NCBI RefSeq assembly: GCF_013697085.1 | Contig: NZ_JACEFT010000001.1 | Span: forward strand, 372,001 to 436,000 | DNA length: 64,000 bases | Direction: 5' to 3' | From: Billgrantia kenyensis | GTDB taxonomy: Bacteria > Pseudomonadota > Gammaproteobacteria > Pseudomonadales > Halomonadaceae | Notes under the pieces: generated by a model | The model's database searches: none | What the model was told of the DNA's origin: nothing | Seen by the model: the letters and a program-made list of their open reading frames with translations, nothing else | Part shown: piece after piece, positions 47,016 through 57,155 of the stretch | How positions within the stretch are numbered: position 1 is the stretch's first letter | Layout of the letters: every line of letters begins with the position of its first letter | Position numbers and translations under genes: made by a program

Positions 47016-47918
47016 TCAGTCCTTTTCGCCACCCCGATAGAGCTTCTGAATGCTGGAGAAGTCCAGCCCGCCATGGCCCTGGGAAGCGTGCAAGACAAAC
47101 AGGTTGCGGGCCTGGGAACCCATTGGCACCGTGGCCTTGCTCTCCAGCGCCAGCTCCCAAGCCAGCCCGAGGTCCTTGGCCATGAGTTCGGTGAGGAAGC
47201 CGCCCTGATAGTTGCGGGAGGCAGCTGAACCTTCCATGACCCCCGGCCAGGGGTTGTAGACGTTGAGCGCCCAGTTGCCGCCGCTGCTCTGTTTCATGAT
47301 TTCGGAAAGCACGGCCGGTTCGAGTCCGTTCTTGACGCCCAGGGCCAACGCCTCGGCGGTACCGCTCATCAGGATGCCGAGCAGCATGTTGTTGCAGATC
47401 TTGGCCACCTGGCCGGCACCGATCTCACCAGCATGGAAGATGTTCTTGCCCATCCCCTCGAGGACAGGCCTGGCCTGCTCGAAGCCGGCTTCACTGCCGC
47501 CGACGATAAAGGTCAGGGTACCCGCCTGGGCGCCACCCACCCCACCGGAGACCGGAGCATCCAGATAGGTCAGGCCACGCTCCTTGGCGGCCGCACCGAC
47601 GACACGGGCGTCCTCCGGGGAAATGGTGGAGGCGTCGATGATCAACGGCTTGCCCTCCAGCGCATCGAACAGCCCTGGCGAGCCTTCGCGCCCGAGGTAG
47701 AGGCGGCGTACATGCTGGCCGGCCGGTAGCATGGAAATGACCACTTCCGCACCGCTTGCCGCGCTCTGGGCACTGGCACAGGCGTGGGCACCGGCCTGCT
47801 TGAGCTGTTTCATGGCGGCTTCGACCAGGTCGAAAACGCTGACCTCATGGCCGGCCTTGACCAGGTTGTGGGCCATCGGGGCGCCCATGTTGCCAAGGCC
47901 GATGAAGGCGATTTTCAT
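47016..47918 (-). CDS. mmsB: 3-hydroxyisobutyrate dehydrogenase
   Basis: 300 residues. The Rossmann GLGNMGAPMAHNL lies near residue 8; the substrate-binding DAPVSGGVGGAQAGTL lies near residue 121, and the catalytic Lys in GQVAKICNNMLLG near residue 173. NAD-dependent oxidation of 3-hydroxyisobutyrate to methylmalonate semialdehyde in valine breakdown. The start has AGGAG at good spacing. Third gene of the operon 50308-47016, after the CoA hydrolase. Confidence 0.94.
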   Translation of the reverse strand: MKIAFIGLGNMGAPMAHNLVKAGHEVSVFDLVEAAMKQLKQAGAHACASAQSAASGAEVVISMLPAGQHVRRLYLGREGSPGLFDALEGKPLIIDASTISPEDARVVGAAAKERGLTYLDAPVSGGVGGAQAGTLTFIVGGSEAGFEQARPVLEGMGKNIFHAGEIGAGQVAKICNNMLLGILMSGTAEALALGVKNGLEPAVLSEIMKQSSGGNWALNVYNPWPGVMEGSAASRNYQGGFLTELMAKDLGLAWELALESKATVPMGSQARNLFVLHASQGHGGLDFSSIQKLYRGGEKD

Positions 47919-47967
47919 GCGAACTGCTCCTGTTTGTCGTTATCGTGATCTATCTGCAACGAGGCCT

Positions 47968-49122
47968 TCAGTGAATCGACTCGCCAGTCCCCAGGTCGCG
48001 GAGCGGATGCTCCCCTTCGCTCCATAACGGGGCCAGGAGTGCCTGAATGTCCTCTTCGGGGACACGGTCAACGCTGGCATGCTGCCACTGCGGGCTCTTG
48101 TCCTTGTCGACCAACAGCGCCCGCACCCCTTCGACGATATCTCCACGTCGGCAGCACTGCACCGAGAGGCTCAGCTCATCGCGGAAGGCGTCGGCCAGGC
48201 TGGTGTGACGGTGGCGTTCAAGCATTCGCCAGACCAGGTGGGCGCTCAAGGGGCTGCCTGCCTCGAGCCGCTTGCGGTTGGCGGCAAGCCAGGCATCCTC
48301 ACGCTCGTCCTCGAGGATACGCAGCACTGCCGAGGCGGCATCGATGCGGCCGACCAGTGCCTGAATGTGGTCGAGGTGGGGCCCAACCTGGGCTGGCGGA
48401 GCCTGATCCCGCGCCTCCATGTCATCGAGCACGCGCTGTACCCCAGCCTCCAGGTCGCGCGGGCTCCGTGTACCGAAGTCAGCTTCGCCCAAGGCCTCGA
48501 GCAGCGAATCGCGGCACTCGCGAGGTATGAAATGATCGGCCAGGCCAAGATCGAGGACATCGCGAGCATTCAACTGAGCGCCGGTAATCCCGAGGTAGGC
48601 CCCGACCCCGGGCGGCATGCGATTGAGGAACCAGCTTGCGCCAATATCCGGATACAGGCCGATGGTGATCTCGGGCATGGCGATCAGGGTCCTTTCTGTC
48701 ACCAGGCGCCGCGAGGCGCCCGCCATCAGGCCCAGGCCGCCACCCATGACAATACCGTCGCCCCACACCAGCATCGGCTTCGGATAGGTATGGATGCGGT
48801 AGTCGAGCCGGTATTCCGTGGTGAAGTAGGTTTCGGCAAAGAGGCTGTCCGGGCCGGATCCTCGGTTGTCGCCCACTTCGGTCATGGAGCGGTAAAGCGC
48901 GACCACGTCGCCGCCGGCGCAGAACGCCTTGTCCCCGGCCCCTTCCAACCAGACCGCTACTACGCTGCGATCCACCGCCCAGGACTGTAGCTTGGCATCC
49001 AACTGCCTAGCCATGTCGAGCGACAGCGCATTGAGCGACTTGGGTGAGTTGAGGGTGGCGATACCGATGCGTCCCCCGTCCCGGGTCGGCAGCTCATCGA
49101 AGATGACCGCAAGGTCTGTCAT
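47968..49122 (-). CDS. 3-hydroxyisobutyryl-CoA hydrolase
   Basis: 384 residues, of the crotonase superfamily. WLEGAGDKAFCAGGDVVALY (about 59-78) carries the oxyanion hole; the length (about 380, with a C-terminal extension) matches HIBYL-CoA hydrolase rather than enoyl-CoA hydratase (about 260). It releases 3-hydroxyisobutyrate from its CoA ester. The start has AAGGAGA upstream, and the gene sits between the acyl-CoA dehydrogenase (19 bases) and mmsB (49 bases). Confidence 0.92.
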   Translation of the reverse strand: MTDLAVIFDELPTRDGGRIGIATLNSPKSLNALSLDMARQLDAKLQSWAVDRSVVAVWLEGAGDKAFCAGGDVVALYRSMTEVGDNRGSGPDSLFAETYFTTEYRLDYRIHTYPKPMLVWGDGIVMGGGLGLMAGASRRLVTERTLIAMPEITIGLYPDIGASWFLNRMPPGVGAYLGITGAQLNARDVLDLGLADHFIPRECRDSLLEALGEADFGTRSPRDLEAGVQRVLDDMEARDQAPPAQVGPHLDHIQALVGRIDAASAVLRILEDEREDAWLAANRKRLEAGSPLSAHLVWRMLERHRHTSLADAFRDELSLSVQCCRRGDIVEGVRALLVDKDKSPQWQHASVDRVPEEDIQALLAPLWSEGEHPLRDLGTGESIH

Positions 49123-49141
49123 GCCGCTCTTCTCCTTGTGC

Positions 49142-50308
49142 TTATTGCAACGCTTCGATCACGCCATCCGCCAGCAGGCGGCGGGCCACGATCACACGCA
49201 TGATTTCGTTGGTACCCTCGAGGATCTGGTGGACGCGGGTATCGCGTACCATGCGCTCGAGGGGAAATTCGCTCAAGTAACCATACCCGCCATGCAGCTG
49301 CAGCGCCTCGTTGCAGACATTGAAGCCCATGTCGGTGGCATGGCGCTTGGCCATGGCGCAATAGGCGGTGGCCTCGGGGTCGCCCTGGTCGAGCCGCCAT
49401 GCGGCATGCCGAACCATCAGCCTGGCCGCCGTCAATTCGGTCGCCATGTCGGCCAGCTTGAACTGCAGCGCCTGGAAATGTGCCAGCTCGCGGCCGAACT
49501 GCTTGCGCTCCTGCAAGTAGTTACGCGCCAGGGTCAAGGCGTGCTGGGCCGCTCCCAGCGAACAGCTGGCAATATTCAGCCGCCCCCCGTCAAGCCCCTT
49601 CATGGCCAGCTTGAAACCCTCGCCCTCCTCGCCCAGGCGATTGGCGACCGGCACACGCACTCCATCGAAGCTGACCAGGCGTGTCGGCTGGCTCTTCCAG
49701 CCCATCTTCGCTTCGTTCTTGCCGTATTCGATGCCCTCGGCATCCGCCGGCACCAGGATCGCCGAGACTCCGCCAGCGCCACTGTCGGGCGCCCCCGTGC
49801 GTGCCATGACCACCATTACATCGTTGGCACCAGCGCCGGAGATGAACATCTTCGAGCCGGTAATGACGTAGTCGTCGCCGTCGCGCACGGCCTTGGTTCG
49901 CAGGCTGGCAGCGTCGGAGCCGGAGCCGGGCTCGGTGAGGCAGTAACAGCCAAGGCACTCGCCGCTGATCAGACGCTCGGTCCAGGTTTCGCGCAGCGCT
50001 TCATTACCCCAGCTCGCCACCATCCAGGCCACCATGTTATGGATGGTAAGATAGGCGGTCGTGGCAATGCAGCCTTGCGAGAGCTGCTCGAATATCAGCG
50101 AGGCCTCCAGGCGTGACAGACCCAGTCCGCCACGCTCCTCGGGAATGTAGATGCCCAGGAAGCCCGCCTCTCCTGCCCGACGAATCACATCGACCGGGAA
50201 GTGGGAACTGGCATCCCATTCGGCAGCGTGGTCGGCGAGTTCCGCCCGTGAGAAGTCGGCGGCAGCCTGGACGAGCGCCTTTTGCTCATCGGCAAGGGAG
50301 AAGTCCAT
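49142..50308 (-). CDS. Acyl-CoA dehydrogenase, probably isobutyryl-CoA specific
   Basis: 388 residues of the acyl-CoA dehydrogenase family: CYCLTEPGSGSDAASLRT for FAD/substrate binding and the catalytic Glu in ILEGTNEIMRVI near the C-terminus. The substrate, isobutyryl-CoA or another short branched acyl-CoA, is inferred from its operon mates in valine catabolism. First gene of the operon; the ribosome site is GAGGG. Two palindromes in 50401-50467 upstream look like operators. Confidence 0.9.
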   Translation of the reverse strand: MDFSLADEQKALVQAAADFSRAELADHAAEWDASSHFPVDVIRRAGEAGFLGIYIPEERGGLGLSRLEASLIFEQLSQGCIATTAYLTIHNMVAWMVASWGNEALRETWTERLISGECLGCYCLTEPGSGSDAASLRTKAVRDGDDYVITGSKMFISGAGANDVMVVMARTGAPDSGAGGVSAILVPADAEGIEYGKNEAKMGWKSQPTRLVSFDGVRVPVANRLGEEGEGFKLAMKGLDGGRLNIASCSLGAAQHALTLARNYLQERKQFGRELAHFQALQFKLADMATELTAARLMVRHAAWRLDQGDPEATAYCAMAKRHATDMGFNVCNEALQLHGGYGYLSEFPLERMVRDTRVHQILEGTNEIMRVIVARRLLADGVIEALQ

Positions 50309-50400
50309 CGAGAAACCCTCTTGTTATGGCAGGTATTCCTGCTGAAAAAATCTGGCCTGGCCTGCGTATCCGGTTCGCCCGTGAGATGCGCCTGCCAACC

Positions 50401-50420
50401 AACCTAGCACTTGCTAGGTT
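50401..50420. promoter_or_regulatory. Palindromic operator upstream of the valine operon
   Basis: AACCTAGCA and its exact complement TGCTAGGTT with a 2-base centre, about 93-112 bases upstream of the acyl-CoA dehydrogenase start. The form suits a TetR-type dimer, but no such gene lies next to it and I cannot name the regulator. Confidence 0.55.
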
Positions 50421-50451
50421 TTATAGCATACCTCCCTTGGTCGACAACCAC

Positions 50452-50467
50452 TTTACGTTAACGTCAA
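50452..50467. promoter_or_regulatory. LiuR-type operator
   Basis: TTTACGTTAACGTCAA contains the perfect palindrome ACGTTAACGT and matches the form known for LiuR-type MerR regulators of branched-chain amino acid genes. It lies between the divergent acyl-CoA dehydrogenase operon and the MerR gene, about 70 bases before the latter. Confidence 0.7.
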
Positions 50468-50536
50468 CGTCGTCTAGTGTTGCGGTAAATAGGGAGGCAC
50501 GTCGTGTACGGATCCCCCCACTCATAGGACATAACA

Positions 50537-50977
50537 ATGATGAACGCATCGAAAGCGGACCCCACCCCCACGGCCAATGGCAGCCTGCCGACGCAGCGCC
50601 GCACCTATTCGATAGGCGAGCTGGCCCGCATGTTCGAGGTGACACCGCGCACCATACGCTTCTATGAGCAGGAAGGACTTCTGGCACCGGAACGGCGCGG
50701 CCAGACCCGCATCTACCATGAGAAGGACCGGGTACGCCTCAAGCTGACCCTGCGCGGCAAGCGCCTGGGCTTTTCCCTGGCGGAGATCCGCGAGGTCATC
50801 GAGATGTACGACGCCATGCCTGACGGCAATGCGCGTCAGCTCAAGCGCCTGCTGGAAATACTCGCCGACAAGCGCAACAACATGGAGCGCCAGCTCGAGG
50901 ACATACGCCTGATGCAGCGTGAGCTGGACGACGTGGAAATGCGAGCGCGGGAAGTCCTGGAGCGTCTCGACCACTGA
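50537..50977 (+). CDS. liuR: MerR-family regulator, LiuR-like
   Basis: 146 residues. The winged helix is at about 22-58 (SIGELARMFEVTPRTIRFYE), followed by a dimerisation coiled coil (about 95-146). No metal-binding Cys are seen, so it is an effector-type MerR. It is divergent from the valine operon and preceded by a LiuR-type palindrome, which supports control of branched-chain acid catabolism and of itself. The ATG at 50537 has AGGA about 8 bases upstream. Confidence 0.88.
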   Translation: MMNASKADPTPTANGSLPTQRRTYSIGELARMFEVTPRTIRFYEQEGLLAPERRGQTRIYHEKDRVRLKLTLRGKRLGFSLAEIREVIEMYDAMPDGNARQLKRLLEILADKRNNMERQLEDIRLMQRELDDVEMRAREVLERLDH

Positions 50978-51069
50978 GTCGACGTCATGCCAGCAGCCAA
51001 ACGCGCTAAGGATGGGCACCTCACCGTCCGCCCACCGGCAAACGACTTCACAGCAACTGCCACAACAAG

Positions 51070-52785
51070 ATGGGTAACACGATGACACGCCAAGCACTGC
51101 AAGAACGCGCCCCGAACAGCTACGTCAGCGGCATCAGCGACACGCCGCTCAAGGGTGAAACCATCGGCGACTGCTTTGATGCCACCGTCTCACGCTTTCC
51201 CGATGGCGACGCCCTGCTGAGCCTGCACCAAGGGCTTCGCTACACCTGGAAAGAGCTGCAGCAGGCGGTGAACCAGGCCGCTCGCGCCCTTATCGCGCTG
51301 GGCGTGAAGAAAGGCGACCGCGTCGGCATCTGGTCACCCAACTGCGCCGAGTGGACCATCACCCAGTTCGCCACCGCCAAGATCGGCGCCATCCTGGTCA
51401 ACATCAATCCCAGCTACCGCACCCATGAGCTGGAGTATGCGCTGAAGCAGTCGGGTGCCTCCACCCTGATTCTGCAGGGCAAGTTCAAGACCTCCGATTA
51501 CGTGGCCACCCTGGCGGAGCTGGCCCCGGAGCTGCGTGACGGTGCGCCCTCCACCTTCTCCTGTGCCAAGCTGCCCGAGCTCAAGCGCGTGGTGTGCCTC
51601 GATGCCGACCGTGCCTTGACCGGCATGTTCAGCTGGCAGAGCATGCTGGCCCACGCCGACGAGGTCTCCGAGGAGCACCTGGCCGAGATCCAGGCCACGC
51701 TGCAGTTCGACGAGCCGATCAACATCCAGTACACCTCGGGCACCACCGGGGCGCCCAAGGGAGCCACCCTCTCCCATCACAACATCCTCAACAACGGCTT
51801 CTTCGTTGCCCGCACCATGGGCTTCTCGGAGAAGGATCGCCTGGTGATCCCGGTTCCGCTCTACCACTGCTTCGGCATGGTGATGGGCAACCTGGGCTGC
51901 GTGACCCACGGCGCTACCATGATCTATCCGGGCGATGGCTTCGATCCGGAGGCCACGCTCAAGGCGGTATCCGAGGAGAAAGCCACGGCGCTGTATGGCG
52001 TGCCGACCATGTTCATCGCCGAACTGGAGCATGCCGACTTCGCCAAGTACGACCTCTCCACCCTGCGCACCGGCATCATGGCAGGCTCCATCTGCCCCAT
52101 CGAGGTGATGCGCAAGGTCATCGACAAGATGAACATGGAGGACGTCACAATCTGCTACGGCATGACCGAGACCAGCCCGGTCAGCACCCAGACCCAGACC
52201 GATGCACCGCTGGACAAGCGCGTGACCACGGTGGGCACTATTCACCCCCACCTCGAAGTCAAGCTGGTCAGCCCCGAAACCGGCGCAGTGGTGCCACGCG
52301 GCGAGACCGGCGAGCTGTGCACCCGCGGCTACAGCGTCATGCTTGGCTACTGGAACAACGAGGAAGCCACCGCCAAATCGATCGACAGCGCCGGCTGGAT
52401 GCACACCGGTGACCTGGCAACCATGGACGACGAGGGATATATCGCCATTGTCGGCCGGATCAAGGACATGATCATTCGCGGCGGCGAGAACATCTATCCG
52501 CGCGAGATCGAGGATTTCCTCTACACCCACCCAGCGATCTCCGACGTGCAGGTGATCGGCGTGCCTGACGAGAAGTACGGCGAAGAGGTCATGGCCTGGG
52601 TCAAGCTTGGCGAGGGGCAGAAACTCACTTCCGACGAGCTCAAGGAGTTCTGCAAGGGCAAGATCGCCCACTACAAGATCCCGCGCTATGTGAAGTTCGT
52701 CGACGAGTTCCCGATGACCGTGACCGGCAAGATCCAGAAGTTCAAGATGCGCGAAGAGGCGACCCACGAGTTGGGCCTCTCCTGA
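51070..52785 (+). CDS. Acyl-CoA synthetase (AMP-binding)
   Basis: 571 residues of the ANL superfamily. The phosphate loop [18 protein letters not shown] lies near residue 223, the adenylation motif YGMTE near residue 362 and the hinge-region motif [20 protein letters not shown] near residue 466; a catalytic Lys is in [11 protein letters not shown]. It activates a carboxylic acid with ATP and CoA; a medium or branched acid fits the neighbouring LiuR regulator, but the substrate is not proven. The start may be 51070 or 51082; neither has a strong ribosome site. Likely on the liuR transcript. Confidence 0.9.
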   Translation: MGNTMTRQALQERAPNSYVSGISDTPLKGETIGDCFDATVSRFPDGDALLSLHQGLRYTWKELQQAVNQAARALIALGVKKGDRVGIWSPNCAEWTITQFATAKIGAILVNINPSYRTHELEYALKQSGASTLILQGKFKTSDYVATLAELAPELRDGAPSTFSCAKLPELKRVVCLDADRALTGMFSWQSMLAHADEVSEEHLAEIQATLQFDEPINIQYTSGTTGAPKGATLSHHNILNNGFFVARTMGFSEKDRLVIPVPLYHCFGMVMGNLGCVTHGATMIYPGDGFDPEATLKAVSEEKATALYGVPTMFIAELEHADFAKYDLSTLRTGIMAGSICPIEVMRKVIDKMNMEDVTICYGMTETSPVSTQTQTDAPLDKRVTTVGTIHPHLEVKLVSPETGAVVPRGETGELCTRGYSVMLGYWNNEEATAKSIDSAGWMHTGDLATMDDEGYIAIVGRIKDMIIRGGENIYPREIEDFLYTHPAISDVQVIGVPDEKYGEEVMAWVKLGEGQKLTSDELKEFCKGKIAHYKIPRYVKFVDEFPMTVTGKIQKFKMREEATHELGLS

Positions 52786-52791
52786 CCCCGG

Positions 52792-52843
52792 GACGAGCCA
52801 GGCTCGTCAGTCGGCCTTGGCGCCCCTGCTTCGGCAGGGGCGC
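52792..52843 (+). terminator. Tandem hairpins after the acyl-CoA synthetase gene
   Basis: GACGAGCC/GGCTCGTC (52792-52808) and GCGCCCCTGC/GCAGGGGCGC around a TTCG loop (52820-52843). Little T tract follows the second hairpin, but the paired stems close to the stop suggest termination. Confidence 0.6.
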
Positions 52844-52866
52844 TTGCCGTTGATGGGAGGGTGACC

Positions 52867-53787
52867 TCACTGGCCGATCATGCGCCGTAGCTCATCAAGG
52901 TAGGTTTCCAGTACCAGGTTGGGCGGAGCGCCCTTGCGGGTAATGGCGCAGTAATGGGTAAGGTAGCAGCAGCGCTGCGGGCTCAGGGGTCGCATCCGGC
53001 CCTGCTCGACCCAATGCTCGGCATAGTGGGTCGGCAGGTAGCCGATGTAGCGGCCGGAAAGAATCAGGAAAGCGATGCCTTCACGGTCTGTCGCTGTGGC
53101 GGCGGCCCGCAGCGGCTCATGCAGTGCCTTGACCTCGGCGGTCTGGGCGTAGGCCGGGATCACGGCATCGCAATCCGACAGCTCACGCGCGGTGACTTCC
53201 GGGTCATCGAACAGGACATGGCCGGCGGCACAATAGAGCCAGGACGTTTCCTGGTAGAGCGGCAGGTAATCCAGCCCGGGCAAGGCCGAGAGTGAAGGCA
53301 CGACCCCGGTATGCAGGCGCCCGTCCAGCACCCCCAGCTCGATGTCGTTGGGCGGAATCATGCGGATGTTGATGCGCACGTCGGGCCCGCGCTCCTTCAG
53401 CGCGCTGAGGGCGTTGGTGATATGCATTTCGGGCATCGTCACCAGGTTGTCGGTGATGCCGATATTGAGTTCACCCTTGAGCCAGGCATGGAGCCCGTTT
53501 ACACGGGTGCGAAATCCTTCGACCGCCGAGAGTAATTGCAGGGTGGCTTGGTAGACCTCAGCGCCCTCCTCGGTAAGCGCGAAACCGCTACGCCCACGAT
53601 GGCACAGCCTGAGCGAGAGACGCTTTTCCAGATCGCCCATGGCCATGCTGATGGCGGCTCGGCTGATGTTGAGCTCCACCTCCGCTGCGGAAAAGCCACC
53701 GCATTCAACCACTTTACGGAAGATTCTCAGCAACCGAAGGTCGGCATCGCCAGGCTGGGCCGAAAAGCCCTCCTTGCGGCGTGTCAT
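52867..53787 (-). CDS. LysR-family transcriptional regulator
   Basis: 306 residues from the ATG at 53787, which has a GGGGGAAG ribosome site about 9 bases upstream; the frame extends to 53826 without conserved residues. The winged helix is at about 15-75 (ISRAAISMAMGDLEKRL), and a periplasmic-binding-like effector domain follows (about 100-300). Divergent from the omega-aminotransferase, which is the likely target. Effector unknown. Confidence 0.9.
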   Translation of the reverse strand: MTRRKEGFSAQPGDADLRLLRIFRKVVECGGFSAAEVELNISRAAISMAMGDLEKRLSLRLCHRGRSGFALTEEGAEVYQATLQLLSAVEGFRTRVNGLHAWLKGELNIGITDNLVTMPEMHITNALSALKERGPDVRINIRMIPPNDIELGVLDGRLHTGVVPSLSALPGLDYLPLYQETSWLYCAAGHVLFDDPEVTARELSDCDAVIPAYAQTAEVKALHEPLRAAATATDREGIAFLILSGRYIGYLPTHYAEHWVEQGRMRPLSPQRCCYLTHYCAITRKGAPPNLVLETYLDELRRMIGQ

Positions 53788-53843
53788 GTGCAGTTCTTCC
53801 CCCTTGGGCTGGCAGAACTCGACCATACTCTCGCTGGGAAGGA

Positions 53844-53891
53844 AAGTTAAGTGATGGCTTACCCGAGCTTAAACAAAACTGGATTTAACTT
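53844..53891. promoter_or_regulatory. Candidate LysR binding region
   Basis: Three TTAA-containing half-sites (53847-53850, 53869-53872, 53885-53888), with AAGTTAA (53844-53850) the exact inverse of TTAACTT (53885-53891). It lies in the AT-rich gap between the LysR gene and the aminotransferase, where a LysR dimer pair would bind. Confidence 0.35.
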
Positions 53892-53958
53892 ATCTTCATG
53901 GGCTTCTAACCTCAACCAAGCACCTTCAACAATAGCGCTACCACGGGGGCGTATCGCC

Positions 53959-55302
<1,344 letters not shown>

Positions 55303-55317
55303 CACTGACCGGAAAGC

Positions 55318-55347
55318 AACGAGCCAGGCGGCTACGCCTGGCTCGTT
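55318..55347 (+). terminator. Terminator hairpin after the aminotransferase gene
   Basis: AACGAGCCAGGC and its exact complement enclose a 6-base loop, 15 bases after the stop; only a short mixed CCGTTG tract follows. It also faces the convergent hpt gene. Confidence 0.65.
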
Positions 55348-55404
55348 CCGTTGATGCCATGTTCCGGTATTGCACAGCGTTCGCTCAAACTGTCAGCTGT
55401 ACTG

Positions 55405-55983
55405 CTAAAGGCCTTTGGGCGCGAATATCCCCGGCGCATTGCGCCAATACCCCTTGTAATCCATACCGAAGCCGAACACGTAGCGATCGACCACTTCGAG
55501 GCTGCAATAGTCGGCCTTGAGGCCCGGCACTGCCTTGCGATCGTGGCGCTTGTCCACCAGCACGGCAGTGGAGATGCTCGCCGCGCCGGCCTCCTGGCAA
55601 TAGTCGAGAATGGCAGCAAGGGTCGAGCCTTCGTCGAGAATGTCATCGACGATGACCACGTGGCGCCCGGCCATGGGCACTTCCGGCGATACCCGCCAGA
55701 ACAGCTCGCCGCCACGAATGCCGCCGCGATAGCGGGTGGCATGCAGATAGTCGACTTCGAGCGGGAAACCCAAACGCGTCAGGAGATGGCCGGTAGTGAT
55801 GAGGCCACCGTTCATCACGCAATAAAAGACCGGAAGCTTGTCACCGAGATCGGCGGTGATCTGTTCGGCCATGCGGTCCAGGGCCTCTTCCACCTCTTCC
55901 TGGGAGATCAGGCAGTCAGCATTGTCCATGACGTCGCGCATGGTCGCCAGGGATGCATGAAAATCGGCATCGAGTTTGGGCAT
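55405..55983 (-). CDS. hpt: Hypoxanthine-guanine phosphoribosyltransferase
   Basis: 192 residues with the PRPP-binding loop VVIVDDILDEGSTLAAI (about 108-124), a flexible loop HATRYRG near residue 80 and the purine-specificity segment near YVFGFGMDYKGYWRN. It salvages hypoxanthine and guanine into IMP and GMP. Convergent with the aminotransferase; the ribosome site is weak. On the same strand as nagZ, 38 bases downstream of it. Confidence 0.93.
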   Translation of the reverse strand: MPKLDADFHASLATMRDVMDNADCLISQEEVEEALDRMAEQITADLGDKLPVFYCVMNGGLITTGHLLTRLGFPLEVDYLHATRYRGGIRGGELFWRVSPEVPMAGRHVVIVDDILDEGSTLAAILDYCQEAGAASISTAVLVDKRHDRKAVPGLKADYCSLEVVDRYVFGFGMDYKGYWRNAPGIFAPKGL

Positions 55984-56021
55984 GAAAGACTCGTATCAGG
56001 AAAATGTAGCAGGTCGAAAGT

Positions 56022-57035
56022 TCAGCTAGAGGCCAGGGCCTCGAGCCGTGCATGTACGCGCCGCCAGCGCCCGAGGGCTTCGAGCGCGCTGATCTCGGGG
56101 CGTGCACGACCATAGCGCAAGCGCGCTGCGAGGCGTGTCGTGCGCCCACGACAGGCCTCCAGAGCCTCCAGGGCGGCTGTGCGATCGTTGCACACCAGGA
56201 CCATGTCACAGCCGGCATCCAGTGCCGCCAGGGCACGATCTCCCGGGCCGCCGGCAAAGCCGGCACCCGCCATTCCGAGGTCGTCGGAAAAGATGGTGCC
56301 CTTGAAGCCCAGGGACTCGCGCAGCAAGCCCAGCCAGCTGGGCGAGAAGCCCGCCGGGCGCGAGTCGAACGCGGTATAGATGACATGGGCAGGCATGACG
56401 CCATCGAGCCGGGAGGCGAGTTCGGCAAAGGGTACCAGGTCATGCCGGCGTAGCTCGTCGAGCGGTCGCTCATCGACGGGCAGCTCCAGATGGGAGTCGG
56501 CCGCCACGCTGCCGTGCCCCGGAAAGTGCTTGCCCACCGCGGCCATGCCGGCTTCGTGCAAGCCGCAGATGAAGGCACCTGCCATGGCGCTTATGGCCTG
56601 AGGGTCGGAGGAGAAACTGCGGTCGCCGATGACGCTGGAGATACCCGAATCGACATCGAGCACCGGTGCAAAGGTAAGGTCGAGCCCGCAGGCGGCCATT
56701 TCCATCCCCAGCAGCCAGCCGGTATCCAGGCATAGCCTCTCGGTAACTTCCGGAGCCACCTGGTAGTCACGGCCGATTCGACCCATGGCGGGCAGCCGCG
56801 TCACACCCTCATGCAAACGCTGCACTCGGCCGCCTTCCTGGTCGATGGCCAGCAGCAACTCGGGACGAACGCGCCGGATAGCTTCGCACAACTCCCTGAC
56901 CTGTCGGGCATGTTCGACGTTGCGAGCGAACAGAATGACGCCACCCACCTCCGGACGCTGGAGCAGATCTCGCTCTTCACCACGTAGCGTGACGCTTTCC
57001 AGATCGAGCATTACCGGGCCGAGGGTCTGGATCAT
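56022..57035 (-). CDS. nagZ: Beta-N-acetylglucosaminidase NagZ
   Basis: 337 residues from the ATG at 57035, with AAGGAC about 8 bases upstream. Family 3 glycoside hydrolase motifs: VLDVDSGISSVIGDRSF, GKHFPGHGSVAADSH (the conserved flexible loop His) and the catalytic Asp in FSDDLGMAGA. NagZ is cytoplasmic and removes GlcNAc from anhydromuropeptides during peptidoglycan recycling, generating the signals that induce AmpC in many species. It is downstream of an unusual signal-less YkuD gene and psrA, an arrangement that links it to recycling. Confidence 0.95.
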   Translation of the reverse strand: MIQTLGPVMLDLESVTLRGEERDLLQRPEVGGVILFARNVEHARQVRELCEAIRRVRPELLLAIDQEGGRVQRLHEGVTRLPAMGRIGRDYQVAPEVTERLCLDTGWLLGMEMAACGLDLTFAPVLDVDSGISSVIGDRSFSSDPQAISAMAGAFICGLHEAGMAAVGKHFPGHGSVAADSHLELPVDERPLDELRRHDLVPFAELASRLDGVMPAHVIYTAFDSRPAGFSPSWLGLLRESLGFKGTIFSDDLGMAGAGFAGGPGDRALAALDAGCDMVLVCNDRTAALEALEACRGRTTRLAARLRYGRARPEISALEALGRWRRVHARLEALASS

Positions 57036-57056
57036 GGGCACAGTCCTTGAGGCATG

Positions 57057-57089
57057 AAAAGGGGCTGATTCTAGACTAAAGCCGCCCCT
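57057..57089 (-). terminator. Possible terminator upstream of nagZ
   Basis: AGGGG and CCCCT arms with an inner GCT/AGC pair on the minus strand, followed by TTTT (57060-57057). It would end part of the psrA-ldt transcript before nagZ, or act as an attenuator. Confidence 0.4.
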
Positions 57090-57155
57090 GGCAACAGCCA
57101 CCCCATGACCGGAGTGCCTGGAGCCTGACGAGGATCATCCTGGCCGCCGGCCAGC

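Noticed and set aside
53851-53958. Upstream in-frame extension of the aminotransferase (36 codons)
   Set aside because: It lies in the AT-rich divergent control region and is not like aminotransferase N-termini; the ATG at 53959 gives the family length.
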